A stretch of DNA of 64,000 nt from contig JARNMJ010000015.1 of the NCBI GenBank assembly GCA_029432795.1, positions 22,525 through 86,524 of the forward strand. Direction: 5' to 3'. Under the pieces are notes generated by a model. It saw only the letters and a list, made by a program, of their open reading frames with translations, made no database searches and was not told where the DNA came from. The position numbers were made by a program, and so were the translations under genes. Positions 34,136 to 43,060 of this stretch are shown here, in pieces (the stretch's first letter is position 1; each line of letters begins with the position of its first letter). The stretch comes from Pontiellaceae bacterium B12219 (GTDB lineage Bacteria; Verrucomicrobiota; Kiritimatiellia; Kiritimatiellales; Pontiellaceae).

Positions 34136-36514
34136 TTAGAGTGCAGAACGCAGCCGCTGTTCCTGGTTGGAAGCATAGCGTTTGGCTTCCATCGGAAGGC
34201 GGGGATCGAGTTTTGCCTTCTTATAGATGGCCATGGCTTCGGAAATCCGGCCGGCACGTTCCATATTTCCGGCCAGTGTGAAGTACGCTTCCGGGGAGGC
34301 CCGGCCGGTATCAATAATCCGTATTAACAGCGGTTCCGCTTCTTCTGCCCGACCATCCTGATCCAGGAAATAGAGGTAGGATGAGGTATAGGTCCAGTTT
34401 TCGGGAATGAGCAACGCGGCGGTTTCCAACCATTGGAAACCTTCTTTGTTGTTCCGGCGCGCGAGAAGAATGCCGAGATTGTACGCCGCCTGCGCCATTT
34501 CCGGTTCCGCTGCCAGCGCAGCCTTCAGGTGTTCTTCCGCAGCTTCATTGTTGCCAAACTCCGCATCGAGCAGGGCGATATTAAAATTGACCATCGGATT
34601 GTTCGGTTCAATCGCAAGCGCTTTCTCCAGCATGGCATAGGCATTGGTGCTGTTGCCGGTCCGGGCGTGAACCATGGAGGCGTTGATGAGCGGTTGGATG
34701 ACATCGTTCCGAAGTTCCATCGATTTTTCGTAGGCCGCCAATGATTTTTCAGGGTCTCCAATCCGATCAAAATAGATGCCTTGGTTATAATGGGAGGACC
34801 AGCGGTCGGGCCAGATGATAAGCGAGTTCCAGTATTCATCATGAGCGGCCTCGTAGGCGGCACGTTCTTCGGCGGTATAACCCGCCAGGTTCCGGGCGAG
34901 CAATGCTCCCGCCGCCCGAATACGAACCGTGCGGAATTCATCGGAGCAGGCCTTCAGCAGTCCCTGTGTGGATTCTGCGGAATTGTCGTATTGAAGCGAT
35001 GCGGCAGCCGTGGCACGAACCCATTCGCTTTCGCTGTTCTGTTGCGCACGGATCGCCGGCCATTTCGCAGGAAGCGGACAGTTGTTGAGCATGCGCAGAA
35101 TGGCAACTGTGGCGGCTGGATCGCAATCGGGGTTTTCGAGATAAGCCAGAATTTCCGGAAGTCGGTCCCAGTCGCCTTCACGGCAGAGTTCGATAATGCG
35201 GCCCTGTTCCAGAATGGATTTTCCGGAATCCTGTCCGTACCACTCTTTTACATATTTATCGGCCCATTCAGCATCCTCTTTCTTGTGGCCGGCATAGTTG
35301 CCCATGATGGCTTCCGGGTTGTTGTGGCAAAGGTTGCAGGCATTCGGGGACCCGAATTCCAGCGTTGCTTCCGGAGAGGGCGGGCGGAAGGTGTGGTCCG
35401 AACGCGACATAAACGCCTGGGCGGTGGTCGGCATGTGGCAGTCGATGCAGGTTACGCCGGCTTCCGCCGTGTGGTGCGAATGCGCCAGAATATCGTCGAC
35501 CCGTTCTTCATGACACGGCAGGCAGGAGTTGTTCGGGTTGTCTTTGAAGCGGAAGCGCCCGCTGGAGGTGTGGCAGTGAATGCATTCCAATTGACCGCTC
35601 ATTGCGCATGGATTGGCTTCCCAGGCGGTTTGGGTATAATTTTCGCCGAGGTCGCGCCCGTCGGGCCAGAAGTCGCGGTCTTCATAGGAGGTCAGGTCGT
35701 AGTGATTGAAGAACAGTTCGCCCGGGGTGAAATCGCGGGTCAGCACCTGGCCCTTGGCGTGGCAGGGGCCGCAGGTGGCATCGCGCTGTTCCCGATTTAA
35801 ATCCCCGTGAAACGTCAGCAGTTTGAGATCGGTCAGCTCTTCGCCCTTGGCCGCGGCTTCTTCCGCGGCTTTCACATGGGCTTCCGCCGGACCGTGGCAT
35901 ACCTCGCAGTTAATGCCGGGTTCTTTCCAGGTGGTGGTATAGGAGTCGTCTTCCGGATTGTAGTTTTTCTCGAGCTGGCTCACGTGGCAGTCATGGCAGG
36001 AGGTGTTGAAGGTGAGGGCGCGGTCGGTCCAGTGCAGCGCCACATCTTCCGGGCCGCCATCCTGAAAGTCGCGGACCATGCTGCCGGCGGAGTCGTACCA
36101 TTTCCCCTGATGGACGTAGTAGGCAACCGGAGCAACCTGCAGTTTTCCTTTATCCATGGGAATCAGAAAGTAGCGCACGTTGCGCCCGCCGAAGGAGAAG
36201 CGGATGCGCCAGGTGGTTTCTTCTCCGCAGGGCGACGTGCCCCGGAGAATGCCGCCGTGTTCATCGAATTCCACAATAAACGTTTCGCCGCCGACTTCGA
36301 TCGGTTCTTTCATCGGCTGCATTGTTTTTGTGAGAGAAACGCTGAAGGCTTCCATGGCTTTCCCGTGGTGCGATGTGCTCCAGAGTTCATAAAACCGTTC
36401 GTGGCACGCAATGCAGTCGGACGACCCGATATATTCGCCTTGATCCGTGAAGTCGATGGCATGGCTCCGGACCGCAATGAGAAGGAGCGAGATGATTAAA
36501 ATTGATTTTTTCAT
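34136..36514 (-). CDS. Octaheme c-type cytochrome with HEAT and TPR repeats
   Basis: A 792-residue secreted protein with a signal peptide (about 1-19) and eight CxxCH heme sites in the first 400 residues: C-I-A-C-H, C-H-D-C-H, C-E-V-C-H, C-G-P-C-H, C-I-H-C-H, C-L-P-C-H, C-I-D-C-H, C-N-L-C-H. A HEAT-like region (about 430-540) and at least four TPR units (about 560-780) follow. The heme part resembles cytochrome c554/NrfA-type electron-transfer proteins; the repeats probably hold a partner. The electron donor and acceptor are unknown. An exact TTCCA repeat (34424-34438) encodes F-Q-W-L-E in the TPR part. Confidence 0.85.
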   Translation of the reverse strand: MKKSILIISLLLIAVRSHAIDFTDQGEYIGSSDCIACHERFYELWSTSHHGKAMEAFSVSLTKTMQPMKEPIEVGGETFIVEFDEHGGILRGTSPCGEETTWRIRFSFGGRNVRYFLIPMDKGKLQVAPVAYYVHQGKWYDSAGSMVRDFQDGGPEDVALHWTDRALTFNTSCHDCHVSQLEKNYNPEDDSYTTTWKEPGINCEVCHGPAEAHVKAAEEAAAKGEELTDLKLLTFHGDLNREQRDATCGPCHAKGQVLTRDFTPGELFFNHYDLTSYEDRDFWPDGRDLGENYTQTAWEANPCAMSGQLECIHCHTSSGRFRFKDNPNNSCLPCHEERVDDILAHSHHTAEAGVTCIDCHMPTTAQAFMSRSDHTFRPPSPEATLEFGSPNACNLCHNNPEAIMGNYAGHKKEDAEWADKYVKEWYGQDSGKSILEQGRIIELCREGDWDRLPEILAYLENPDCDPAATVAILRMLNNCPLPAKWPAIRAQQNSESEWVRATAAASLQYDNSAESTQGLLKACSDEFRTVRIRAAGALLARNLAGYTAEERAAYEAAHDEYWNSLIIWPDRWSSHYNQGIYFDRIGDPEKSLAAYEKSMELRNDVIQPLINASMVHARTGNSTNAYAMLEKALAIEPNNPMVNFNIALLDAEFGNNEAAEEHLKAALAAEPEMAQAAYNLGILLARRNNKEGFQWLETAALLIPENWTYTSSYLYFLDQDGRAEEAEPLLIRIIDTGRASPEAYFTLAGNMERAGRISEAMAIYKKAKLDPRLPMEAKRYASNQEQRLRSAL
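34424..34438. repeat. TTCCA-N5-TGGAA palindrome in the cytochrome TPR region
   Basis: Exact copy, spacer ACCAT, read on the minus strand as F-Q-W-L-E. Confidence 0.85.
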
Positions 36515-36624
36515 AGTGGTATCATTTAACGATTTGACCGGCGCGATGTACAGCCCATTCCGTTGTCTGCACAGGATCTAAATAGACACGTGTTTTCGTC
36601 TGGTTTTAACGGCGTAATCCAATT

Positions 36625-37281
36625 ATGTTCTTCAGCCAGATGACGGACTCAAAAACTACCATTCTATTCGATTTTGACGGAACGCTGGCCGAAACCATGA
36701 TGTTGATTCATGATGTATTCAACCGATTGTCGCGCGTGTATCGCTATAAACGTATGCCGGAGGAGGAAATTGAGGAGCTTCGGCATTTGAGTATGCTGGA
36801 GTTTATTGAGCATTCAGAGATATCGCTTTGGAAGATTCCGTTCATTGCCATTCATGCCCGCCGTCTGATGCACGATGAAATGGATCAGGTTCATCCGCCG
36901 GAGGGATTGGTCGATTCGCTGACCCGCATTCATGAAAGCGGGAAATATCTGATGGATATTCTGACGTCGAACCGCCGGAAAAATGTGCATCGTTTTCTGG
37001 CGCAGCATCAGATCAACTGGTTCGATAAAGTTGAATCCACTCACGCGATCCTGAGCAAAAAAAAGCGGGTTGAAAAATATATTCTCGAAAACGGGCTGAA
37101 TGCCGAGACGTTGTATTATGTGGGCGATACCACTGTGGATGTTGAGAGCGCCCGGCATGCCGGTGCAAAAACGATTGCGGTGGCCTGGGGCCTGAACACC
37201 CGCGAAGCGCTGGCAAAATCGAATCCGGACTATCTGCTGGATCATCCGCGTCAGCTGCTGGATATTTTTCCTGTCGTTTAA
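36625..37281 (+). CDS. HAD-family phosphatase
   Basis: A 218-residue haloacid-dehalogenase hydrolase. Motif I D-F-D-G-T-L-A-E, a helical cap, motif II in D-I-L-T-S-N, and motif III/IV around Y-V-G-D-T-T-V-D-V-E-S-A. It resembles phosphoglycolate-phosphatase-like proteins. The start could be ATG 36625 or ATG 36640. The substrate is unknown. It is followed by an exact TTCCA palindrome. Confidence 0.85.
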   Translation: MFFSQMTDSKTTILFDFDGTLAETMMLIHDVFNRLSRVYRYKRMPEEEIEELRHLSMLEFIEHSEISLWKIPFIAIHARRLMHDEMDQVHPPEGLVDSLTRIHESGKYLMDILTSNRRKNVHRFLAQHQINWFDKVESTHAILSKKKRVEKYILENGLNAETLYYVGDTTVDVESARHAGAKTIAVAWGLNTREALAKSNPDYLLDHPRQLLDIFPVV

Positions 37282-37286
37282 CAGTT

Positions 37287-37334
37287 TTCCAGTGCCTGGA
37301 AACGGGATACACTTTGCCCTTCCTATGATTGGAA
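37287..37334. repeat. TTCCA-N5-TGGAA palindrome plus a one-mismatch copy on a ribosome binding site
   Basis: Exact copy 37287-37301 (spacer GTGCC) just after the HAD stop. TTCCT-ATGAT-TGGAA at 37320-37334 gives the GGAAGGG that precedes the kinase ATG by a few bases. Confidence 0.85.
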
Positions 37335-37341
37335 GGGCGGT

Positions 37342-39486
37342 ATGGCGACAGAGGATACTAAAGAACTTGAAGAGGATTTCAGCCGGCGCGAGGAAACGCT
37401 GCGCGGTTTTTACGATTCCGAAGCGGTTGAACTGACCGAAGAGGAAAAAAGCTCCCTCACCCCGATTCTCAATTCGCTGAAAGATAATGAATACCGGTAT
37501 CGGGAAATCGGAGCCATTGCGGTAGGCGGCGAAAAACGCATCAGTCTTGTTCACGATCATCGTCTCGACCGTCGGGTTGCCATGGCCCGGGCTGTACGGA
37601 ATCAGGTTCCTCAGGATATTGAACAGTTTCTGCGCGAAGCCCGGCTGACGGCCAATCTTGCGCACCCTAATATTATGCCCGTTTATAATATGGGGCTCGA
37701 TAAAGATGGCGATGCTTTCTTTTCCATGGAGCTGATCCCGGGCGACAGCCTTAAATCCATTATCCGGAAACTGCGCGATGGGGAAGATGCCTATCGGCAG
37801 AAATATCCGATCGGAACGCTGCTGAACATTTTTACAAAAATCTGCGATGCCATTGCCTATGCGCATTCCCGCAAGGTGCTGCATCTGGACATCAAGCCCG
37901 ATAATATCCGCGTAGGTGAGTTTGGCGAAGTGCTGGTTTGTGACTGGGGGCTGGCGCGGGTGATTTCGTCCGAAGCGCCTGCCGGATATAGCGAAGTTGT
38001 TGAGCTGGACGGTGACATTTTAAATGATATGACGCTCTCGGGAACGATGAAGGGGACGCCCGGTTTCATGGCTCCGGAACAGACGCAGGCCTATGGCGAG
38101 AAAACCATGCAGACCGATATTTATGCGCTGGGAGCTTTGCTTTATATGCTGCTCACGTTTGAGCGTCCGGTTGAGGGGCAATCGGCGAATGAAATGATTC
38201 AGAATACCCGGGCCGGAAAAATTATTTCTCCGCGCCGCCGCCGTCCCGACCGCCGGGTTCCCAAGGGGTTGGTTGCGGTCATTATGAAGGCGCTGGCGCT
38301 GGACCCGAAGGATCGCTACGAAAGTGTGCTGGAACTGCGGAAAGAAATTCAGCTGTTTCAGAGCGGACATCCAACTCAGGCGGAGCATGCCGGCTGGATC
38401 ACAAAGACATCATTGCTGCTGCAACGTCATAACCGGGTGGCCTTTATCCTTATTTTTTTTCTGATCCTGCTGGCATTTGTGATTAGCGGAAATCTGATTG
38501 CGATCAGTCAGGAAAAGGCTGAGGCGGTGATGCAGCGTAAAAATGCGGAAGCGAACTTTATGCTCTATAAAAAGGAGCAGCAGGTTACGCAGGCGTTGGG
38601 CGAGGGGCTGGGCGAAGCGGTTTCCTACACCGTTCGGAGTCGTGACTTTGTGAATGCGTATCCGATGATCCAATTGTTGGAAACCGGGCTAAAGGAAAAT
38701 ATTGATACCGTCAAACGCAAGAATCTGTATGAGCAGAAGGGGATCCTCCATTTTGTGCTTCAGCAGTTTAATGCCGCGAATGCGTGTTTTGAAGAGGCCG
38801 GGCAGTCGCAGCGCATCGGACAGTTGCGCGCACTGAGTCTGAAATACGCTGAACTGAAACCGTCGGATGGCAAGCTGTTGTCCGATCAGCAGCTGGCGGA
38901 AATGTTTAATGAATCCCGCACCGCAAATCAGATGACGCTGTATTACGTATATTATCATCATATGCGCCGCCGGCCGGCATCGGCAAAGCCTGAGGATTAC
39001 GTTGTTCTTGCGGGAGCGGTGCTGGATAAACTGAATTATACAAAGTATGCGCAGAATCAACCGCTTCGGTTCAAGCAGGGTAAGCAAGGGAATGAGCTGG
39101 ATCTTTCACGGGCGCCCTACACCGCGTATTCAATTAACATTATCGGAGTCTATCGCAGCAATATACTGGAACCGCTGGAGCTGACGTCACTGAATATCAG
39201 CAATACGCGGCTGGAAAATTTATATGAACTTAAGGGCATAAAATTGAACGAGCTCAACATGGCCGGCCTGCCGATTGCCAACCGGAGGAAGGGTTCTGTT
39301 CTTCATCAGCTCGCACCGTTTAAACTGAAAAAAGTGGTGCTGGATGTGGAGGACTTTCCGAAAGATACAATCGAGGCACTCAGGCAGGAAATGGAAGTGA
39401 TCGATGCCAAGGCTGCGGAGGAACCGGTAAAGAAAAGTCCCGGGAAAGAAGCTGAGACGGTGAAGAAAAAAGAGAAAGATTCGTAG
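37342..39486 (+). CDS. Membrane-anchored Ser/Thr kinase-like protein
   Basis: A 714-residue protein. The kinase domain (about 50-340) has a glycine-rich start (I-A-V-G-G), Glu99 in R-E-A-R-L-T, catalytic H-L-D-I-K-P-D-N (Asp183) and metal site D-W-G-L-A-R (Asp201). The ATP-anchoring lysine of the VAxK motif is absent: the segment reads V-A-M-A-R-A, with Arg83 next to it. A transmembrane helix (about 363-385) is followed by a C-terminal extracytoplasmic region with weak helical repeats and a Lys-rich tail. The target is unknown; it may be a pseudokinase or use the arginine. It contains a one-mismatch TTCCA repeat at 38668-38682. Confidence 0.8.
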   Translation: MATEDTKELEEDFSRREETLRGFYDSEAVELTEEEKSSLTPILNSLKDNEYRYREIGAIAVGGEKRISLVHDHRLDRRVAMARAVRNQVPQDIEQFLREARLTANLAHPNIMPVYNMGLDKDGDAFFSMELIPGDSLKSIIRKLRDGEDAYRQKYPIGTLLNIFTKICDAIAYAHSRKVLHLDIKPDNIRVGEFGEVLVCDWGLARVISSEAPAGYSEVVELDGDILNDMTLSGTMKGTPGFMAPEQTQAYGEKTMQTDIYALGALLYMLLTFERPVEGQSANEMIQNTRAGKIISPRRRRPDRRVPKGLVAVIMKALALDPKDRYESVLELRKEIQLFQSGHPTQAEHAGWITKTSLLLQRHNRVAFILIFFLILLAFVISGNLIAISQEKAEAVMQRKNAEANFMLYKKEQQVTQALGEGLGEAVSYTVRSRDFVNAYPMIQLLETGLKENIDTVKRKNLYEQKGILHFVLQQFNAANACFEEAGQSQRIGQLRALSLKYAELKPSDGKLLSDQQLAEMFNESRTANQMTLYYVYYHHMRRRPASAKPEDYVVLAGAVLDKLNYTKYAQNQPLRFKQGKQGNELDLSRAPYTAYSINIIGVYRSNILEPLELTSLNISNTRLENLYELKGIKLNELNMAGLPIANRRKGSVLHQLAPFKLKKVVLDVEDFPKDTIEALRQEMEVIDAKAAEEPVKKSPGKEAETVKKKEKDS
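38668..38682. repeat. TTCCA-N5-TGGAA family, one-mismatch copy in the kinase gene
   Basis: ATCCA-ATTGT-TGGAA, encoding I-Q-L-L-E. Confidence 0.45.
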
Positions 39487-39778
39487 CTTATTGGTTCTGC
39501 GCAGCATTTCATGGAAGGGGCAACGGATTAATAGAAGCAACGGATGATATTTTGAAAGAACGCCCCTTCGCAGGGTTGCTTTTTTGCTGTCAAAAAAATG
39601 ATTTCATGAGCTGTGTGTGAATGTAACGAACTGTTCAGTATAGGTTTATGCCGCTTGTATTCATCCGTTGGTACCTGAGAACATACGCGCCGCGATCCGT
39701 TGCAAATAAATTTTCGGAGTACGAGATAGAGGCTCTTGAAATCACAGCCTTCACCACAGAAATCTACGTAGAACCAGC

Positions 39779-40384
39779 TTATTCCAGTTCTTCGCGCAGA
39801 TGTCTGATTTCCTGGATCAATCGATCTTTAACGCGGTTTTTCAGGCGGTAGACCGAGTTTTCTTTAAGATCCAGCTCTTTTGCAATTTCCTCAACGCTTT
39901 TTCCTTTCAGTGTGAGCCGGAAGGCCTGAACTGCTTTCCCGGAAAAAAGCGGTTCAATATTTTCCAGCGCCAGATTGGTTAAATGAATTTCCCATTCGCG
40001 CTCGGCAATAGCATTAATTTCCGGCAGGCGGATGGCGCTGAGGTAGGTGAGCGTGTCATCTTTTCCGGCTTTTTCCAGCCGGTTTGCATCACGGGTGCGC
40101 TTGCGGATAAAATCGGTGACACAGTTTTTGGTGACGGTGCTGAGCCAGCTGCGGAACCGGTTGATTTTGTCATAATCCATTTTCGGCAGGCTGTTCCATA
40201 GATTGATCAGCACCTGCTGAAGAATATCCTCCGTGTCATGCTCGGAAATATTCATGCTTCGGATAATGGCGTAAATGTATCGACGGTAGACGCGTACAAA
40301 TTCTTCCCACGACTGGTTGTCCTGCTGATTCTGTACCCGTTGAATCAGCGTTGCTCTGGTTTGATACTGGTCTTCTTCTGACAA
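39779..40384 (-). CDS. ECF-type RNA polymerase sigma factor
   Basis: A 201-residue sigma factor. Region 2 has I-S-E-H-D-T-E-D-I-L-Q-Q-V and F-R-S-W-L-S-T-V-T-K-N, and region 4 has G-K-S-V-E-E-I-A-K-E-L-D-L. TTG 40384, six bases after GGAGA, is the likely start; GTG 40411 or an ATG at 40453 would add N-terminal residues lacking family resemblance. No anti-sigma gene is adjacent. It is one of the sigma types common in PVC genomes beside membrane kinases, though a link to the kinase next door is only positional. Confidence 0.85.
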   Translation of the reverse strand: MSEEDQYQTRATLIQRVQNQQDNQSWEEFVRVYRRYIYAIIRSMNISEHDTEDILQQVLINLWNSLPKMDYDKINRFRSWLSTVTKNCVTDFIRKRTRDANRLEKAGKDDTLTYLSAIRLPEINAIAEREWEIHLTNLALENIEPLFSGKAVQAFRLTLKGKSVEEIAKELDLKENSVYRLKNRVKDRLIQEIRHLREELE

Positions 40385-40529
40385 AGGATTTCTCCATACT
40401 CTAGTGAACACACACGCTAGGGCAGGCCTTTTGAAAAGCAAAGTAAAAAGCACGCCGTTCGTTCGCTTTCCGGAAGCCGGAGCTGATTCGCGCCCTGTGC
40501 TTTATTTGTGAATTCAGCAGTGCTGCGGG

Positions 40530-40558
40530 TTGACAATTTTTATAAATCACCCTAAAAA
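40530..40558 (+). promoter_or_regulatory. Candidate promoter for coaE-rho
   Basis: TTGACA (40530-40535), 17-bp spacer, TAAAAA (40553-40558). The -35 is perfect but the -10 is poor. Confidence 0.35.
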
Positions 40559-40635
40559 GGTCACAGTTTTTCGGAGAGAAACGTCTTCTCTTTCATTCGG
40601 GGATTCCTAGCATACCACTCCAATTCCAACTTTTC

Positions 40636-41253
40636 ATGTCAGATTCCAATCGCAACCCACTTGTACTCGCTATCACGGGTGGAATTGCATGCGGCAAATC
40701 GGAAGTTGGAAGAATGCTTGGTGAGTTGGGTTTCGCTGTGTGCGATGCAGATCACGTGGCACATGCTCTGATGAACAGGGGAACCTCCGTTTTTCGCAAG
40801 GTGGTTGATCATTTCGGTGAGCAGATTCTTACGGAAGAAGGCGAAATATCCCGTTCGATTCTTGGACAGCTGGTATTTCAGAATACGGAGCAACTCAAAA
40901 AACTGAATGCCATCGTTCATCCGGCAGTGCGGAATAAACTGGAAGAATGGATTTGTGAAATACGGGCCGGAGAAAAACAGGGCGCAGTATTGTTGCCTTT
41001 GTTGTTTGAAAGCCGGATGCAGGATTTGAAATGGGATGCCGTAATTTGTGTTTCCAGTCCGGAAAAACAAGTTTTCCAACGATTGGAAAAACGTGGACTC
41101 AGCCGAAAAGAGGCTGAGCTTCGAATGAACTCCCAGATGCCGCTCGCTGAAAAAGAACAGCGTTCGGATTATGTGCTTCCAAATATAGGAACGTTGGGAG
41201 CGTTAGAGTTGGCCGTGCGGAAAACCGTGGAAGCCATCATGCTTGAAAGGTGA
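40636..41253 (+). CDS. coaE: Dephospho-CoA kinase
   Basis: A 205-residue enzyme for the last step of coenzyme A synthesis. The P-loop is G-G-I-A-C-G-K-S-E, followed by D-A-D-H-V-A-H and the lid R-G-L-S-R-K-E-A. An exact TTCCA repeat (41074-41088) encodes F-Q-R-L-E at the start of the lid helix. The stop precedes the rho start by two bases. Confidence 0.94.
   Translation: MSDSNRNPLVLAITGGIACGKSEVGRMLGELGFAVCDADHVAHALMNRGTSVFRKVVDHFGEQILTEEGEISRSILGQLVFQNTEQLKKLNAIVHPAVRNKLEEWICEIRAGEKQGAVLLPLLFESRMQDLKWDAVICVSSPEKQVFQRLEKRGLSRKEAELRMNSQMPLAEKEQRSDYVLPNIGTLGALELAVRKTVEAIMLER
41074..41088. repeat. TTCCA-N5-TGGAA palindrome in coaE
   Basis: Exact copy, spacer ACGAT, encoding F-Q-R-L-E. Confidence 0.88.
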
Positions 41254-41255
41254 AT

Positions 41256-42950
41256 ATGAGCGAAGAAAATGAAGTGATGAATGACAGTCCTCAGCCTGCG
41301 GAAGTTTCTGCCGCACCTGCGAAGAAAAAAGCAACCAAGAAAAAGGCTTCTAAAAAGAAGGCGGCTGCCAAAAAAAAGGAAGCTGTGATTCCTGCAGATG
41401 CTGCGAGCCAGAATACTGAACCAACGGAGAATGCCGCGAAACCCGACGTGGTCCCTCCGGAAAATGAAGCTCAGAAGAATACACCTCCGGCACAGAATAA
41501 TACGCCGCCGGCCGAAGAACGCCGTAATAACCAGAGTAATCAGAACAACTCGAATAACCAGAACGATCGGCCCTCCCGCCCGCACCAGCAGGATCGCCAT
41601 CAGAACAACGGCGGAAAATTTAATAAAAAGAACCGCAATAAGAATAAGCAGCGCCGGAATGATGAGCCGCCACCGAATGTGGATAATCTCCCGCCGCTTT
41701 CTCTGCATGAAATGCAGGTCACAGAAATTAACGATATCAAGGCGCTGGCCGAAGAATACGCCCTTCAGGACTACGCCGGCCTCAGTAAACACGAACTTAT
41801 TTTTGAACTCCTGAAAGCCCACGGTCGCCGAGGCGGTCCGCTGTTGGGTCGTGGTGTGCTGGAAATTCTTTCCGATGGATTCGGGTTCCTTCGTTCCCCG
41901 CTGAACAGCTATCAGCCCGCCGCCGACGATATCTATGTATCGCCTTCCCAAATTCGCCGTTTCGGCATTCGTACCGGTGACTACGTAACCGGCTCGATCC
42001 GCTCTCCAAAGGAAAAGGAACGCTTTTTCGCGCTGCTTCGGGTGGATAAAATCAATAAGGAAGATCCGGAAATGGCCCGCAAGCGTGTGCCGTTCGAAAA
42101 CCTGACGCCGCTCTTCCCGGACGAACGTCTCGTCATGGAAACCGACCCGAAAGAAATCTCGATGCGCGTCATGGATATTGTCACGCCGATCGGCAAAGGG
42201 CAGCGCGGTCTGATTGTTGCCCCGCCGCGTACCGGTAAAACGGTTCTGATGCAGAAAATGGCGAACAGTATTTCCAAAAATAATCCCGAGGCCAAACTGA
42301 TCGTTCTGCTGATCGACGAACGTCCCGAGGAAGTAACGGATATGCGCCGCAACACAAAGGCTGAAGTGCTCGCATCAACCTTTGATGAGCCGCCGGAACG
42401 TCACACACAGGTGGCTGAAATTGTGATTGAAATGGCGAAGCGTCTCGTGGAGCAGGGGAAGGATGTCATCATTCTGCTCGACTCCATTACCCGTCTTGCC
42501 CGCGCCTATAACACCACCTCTCCGCACTCCGGCAAGATTCTGTCCGGGGGGGTTGATTCCAATGCATTGCACAAGCCGAAACGCTTTTTCGGTGCGGCGC
42601 GTAATATCGAAGGCGGCGGAAGTTTGAGCATTATCGCCACCGCTTTGGTCGATACCGGAAGCCGAATGGACGAAGTGATTTTTGAGGAATTCAAAGGCAC
42701 CGGTAATATGGAGCTGGGCCTGGATCGTGAGTTGGTGAATAAGCGGATTTATCCGGCCATCAATATCGAGCGTTCCGGCACCCGGAAAGAGGAGCTGCTG
42801 CTGCATCCCGACGAGCTGCAGCGGATCTGGACGTTGCGCAAAGCGCTGAAGGATGTTCCGCAGGTTGAGGCCATGGAGCTGCTGATTAACCGTTTGAAGA
42901 AAACCAACGGCAATCTGGAATTCCTGATGACGCTGCAAGGAAATCAATAA
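41256..42950 (+). CDS. rho: Transcription termination factor Rho with long N-terminal extension
   Basis: A 564-residue hexameric RNA helicase. The first about 145 residues are disordered: a Lys/Ala block ([11 protein letters not shown]), then Pro/Asn/Gln-rich sequence and a basic end ([12 protein letters not shown]). Rho proper follows, with the N-terminal helix domain, RNA-binding cold-shock-like domain ([13 protein letters not shown]), Walker A A-P-P-R-T-G-K-T and Q/R-loop regions. ATG 41256 after AAAGGTG is chosen over GTG 41250. It ends before a terminator. Confidence 0.95.
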   Translation: MSEENEVMNDSPQPAEVSAAPAKKKATKKKASKKKAAAKKKEAVIPADAASQNTEPTENAAKPDVVPPENEAQKNTPPAQNNTPPAEERRNNQSNQNNSNNQNDRPSRPHQQDRHQNNGGKFNKKNRNKNKQRRNDEPPPNVDNLPPLSLHEMQVTEINDIKALAEEYALQDYAGLSKHELIFELLKAHGRRGGPLLGRGVLEILSDGFGFLRSPLNSYQPAADDIYVSPSQIRRFGIRTGDYVTGSIRSPKEKERFFALLRVDKINKEDPEMARKRVPFENLTPLFPDERLVMETDPKEISMRVMDIVTPIGKGQRGLIVAPPRTGKTVLMQKMANSISKNNPEAKLIVLLIDERPEEVTDMRRNTKAEVLASTFDEPPERHTQVAEIVIEMAKRLVEQGKDVIILLDSITRLARAYNTTSPHSGKILSGGVDSNALHKPKRFFGAARNIEGGGSLSIIATALVDTGSRMDEVIFEEFKGTGNMELGLDRELVNKRIYPAINIERSGTRKEELLLHPDELQRIWTLRKALKDVPQVEAMELLINRLKKTNGNLEFLMTLQGNQ

Positions 42951-42955
42951 TCCGT

Positions 42956-42970
42956 TTCCAACGGGTGGAA
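42956..42970. repeat. TTCCA-N5-TGGAA palindrome between rho stop and terminator
   Basis: Exact copy, spacer ACGGG (one of the few whose spacer does not end in a pyrimidine), abutting the terminator stem. Confidence 0.88.
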
Positions 42971-42999
42971 AAAGAGCGGTCTTTCGGCCGCTCTTTTAA
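42971..42999 (+). terminator. Intrinsic terminator of rho
   Basis: 9-bp stem AAAGAGCGG/CCGCTCTTT followed by TTAATTTG. Confidence 0.85.
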
Positions 43000-43008
43000 T
43001 TTGCGGTT

Positions 43009-43037
43009 TTGACACCCGCCACCCGCTTATCTATCAT
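43009..43037 (+). promoter_or_regulatory. Sigma-70-like promoter for the nucleotidyltransferase gene
   Basis: TTGACA (43009-43014), 17-bp spacer, TATCAT (43032-43037); 24 bp before the start codon. Confidence 0.7.
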
Positions 43038-43060
43038 GCCTCTGTGAAAACGGGGGTATC

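Noticed and set aside
39648..39851. 67-codon open frame between the kinase and the sigma factor gene
   Set aside because: It overlaps the sigma factor 3' end antisense, has no ribosome binding site and no known motif.
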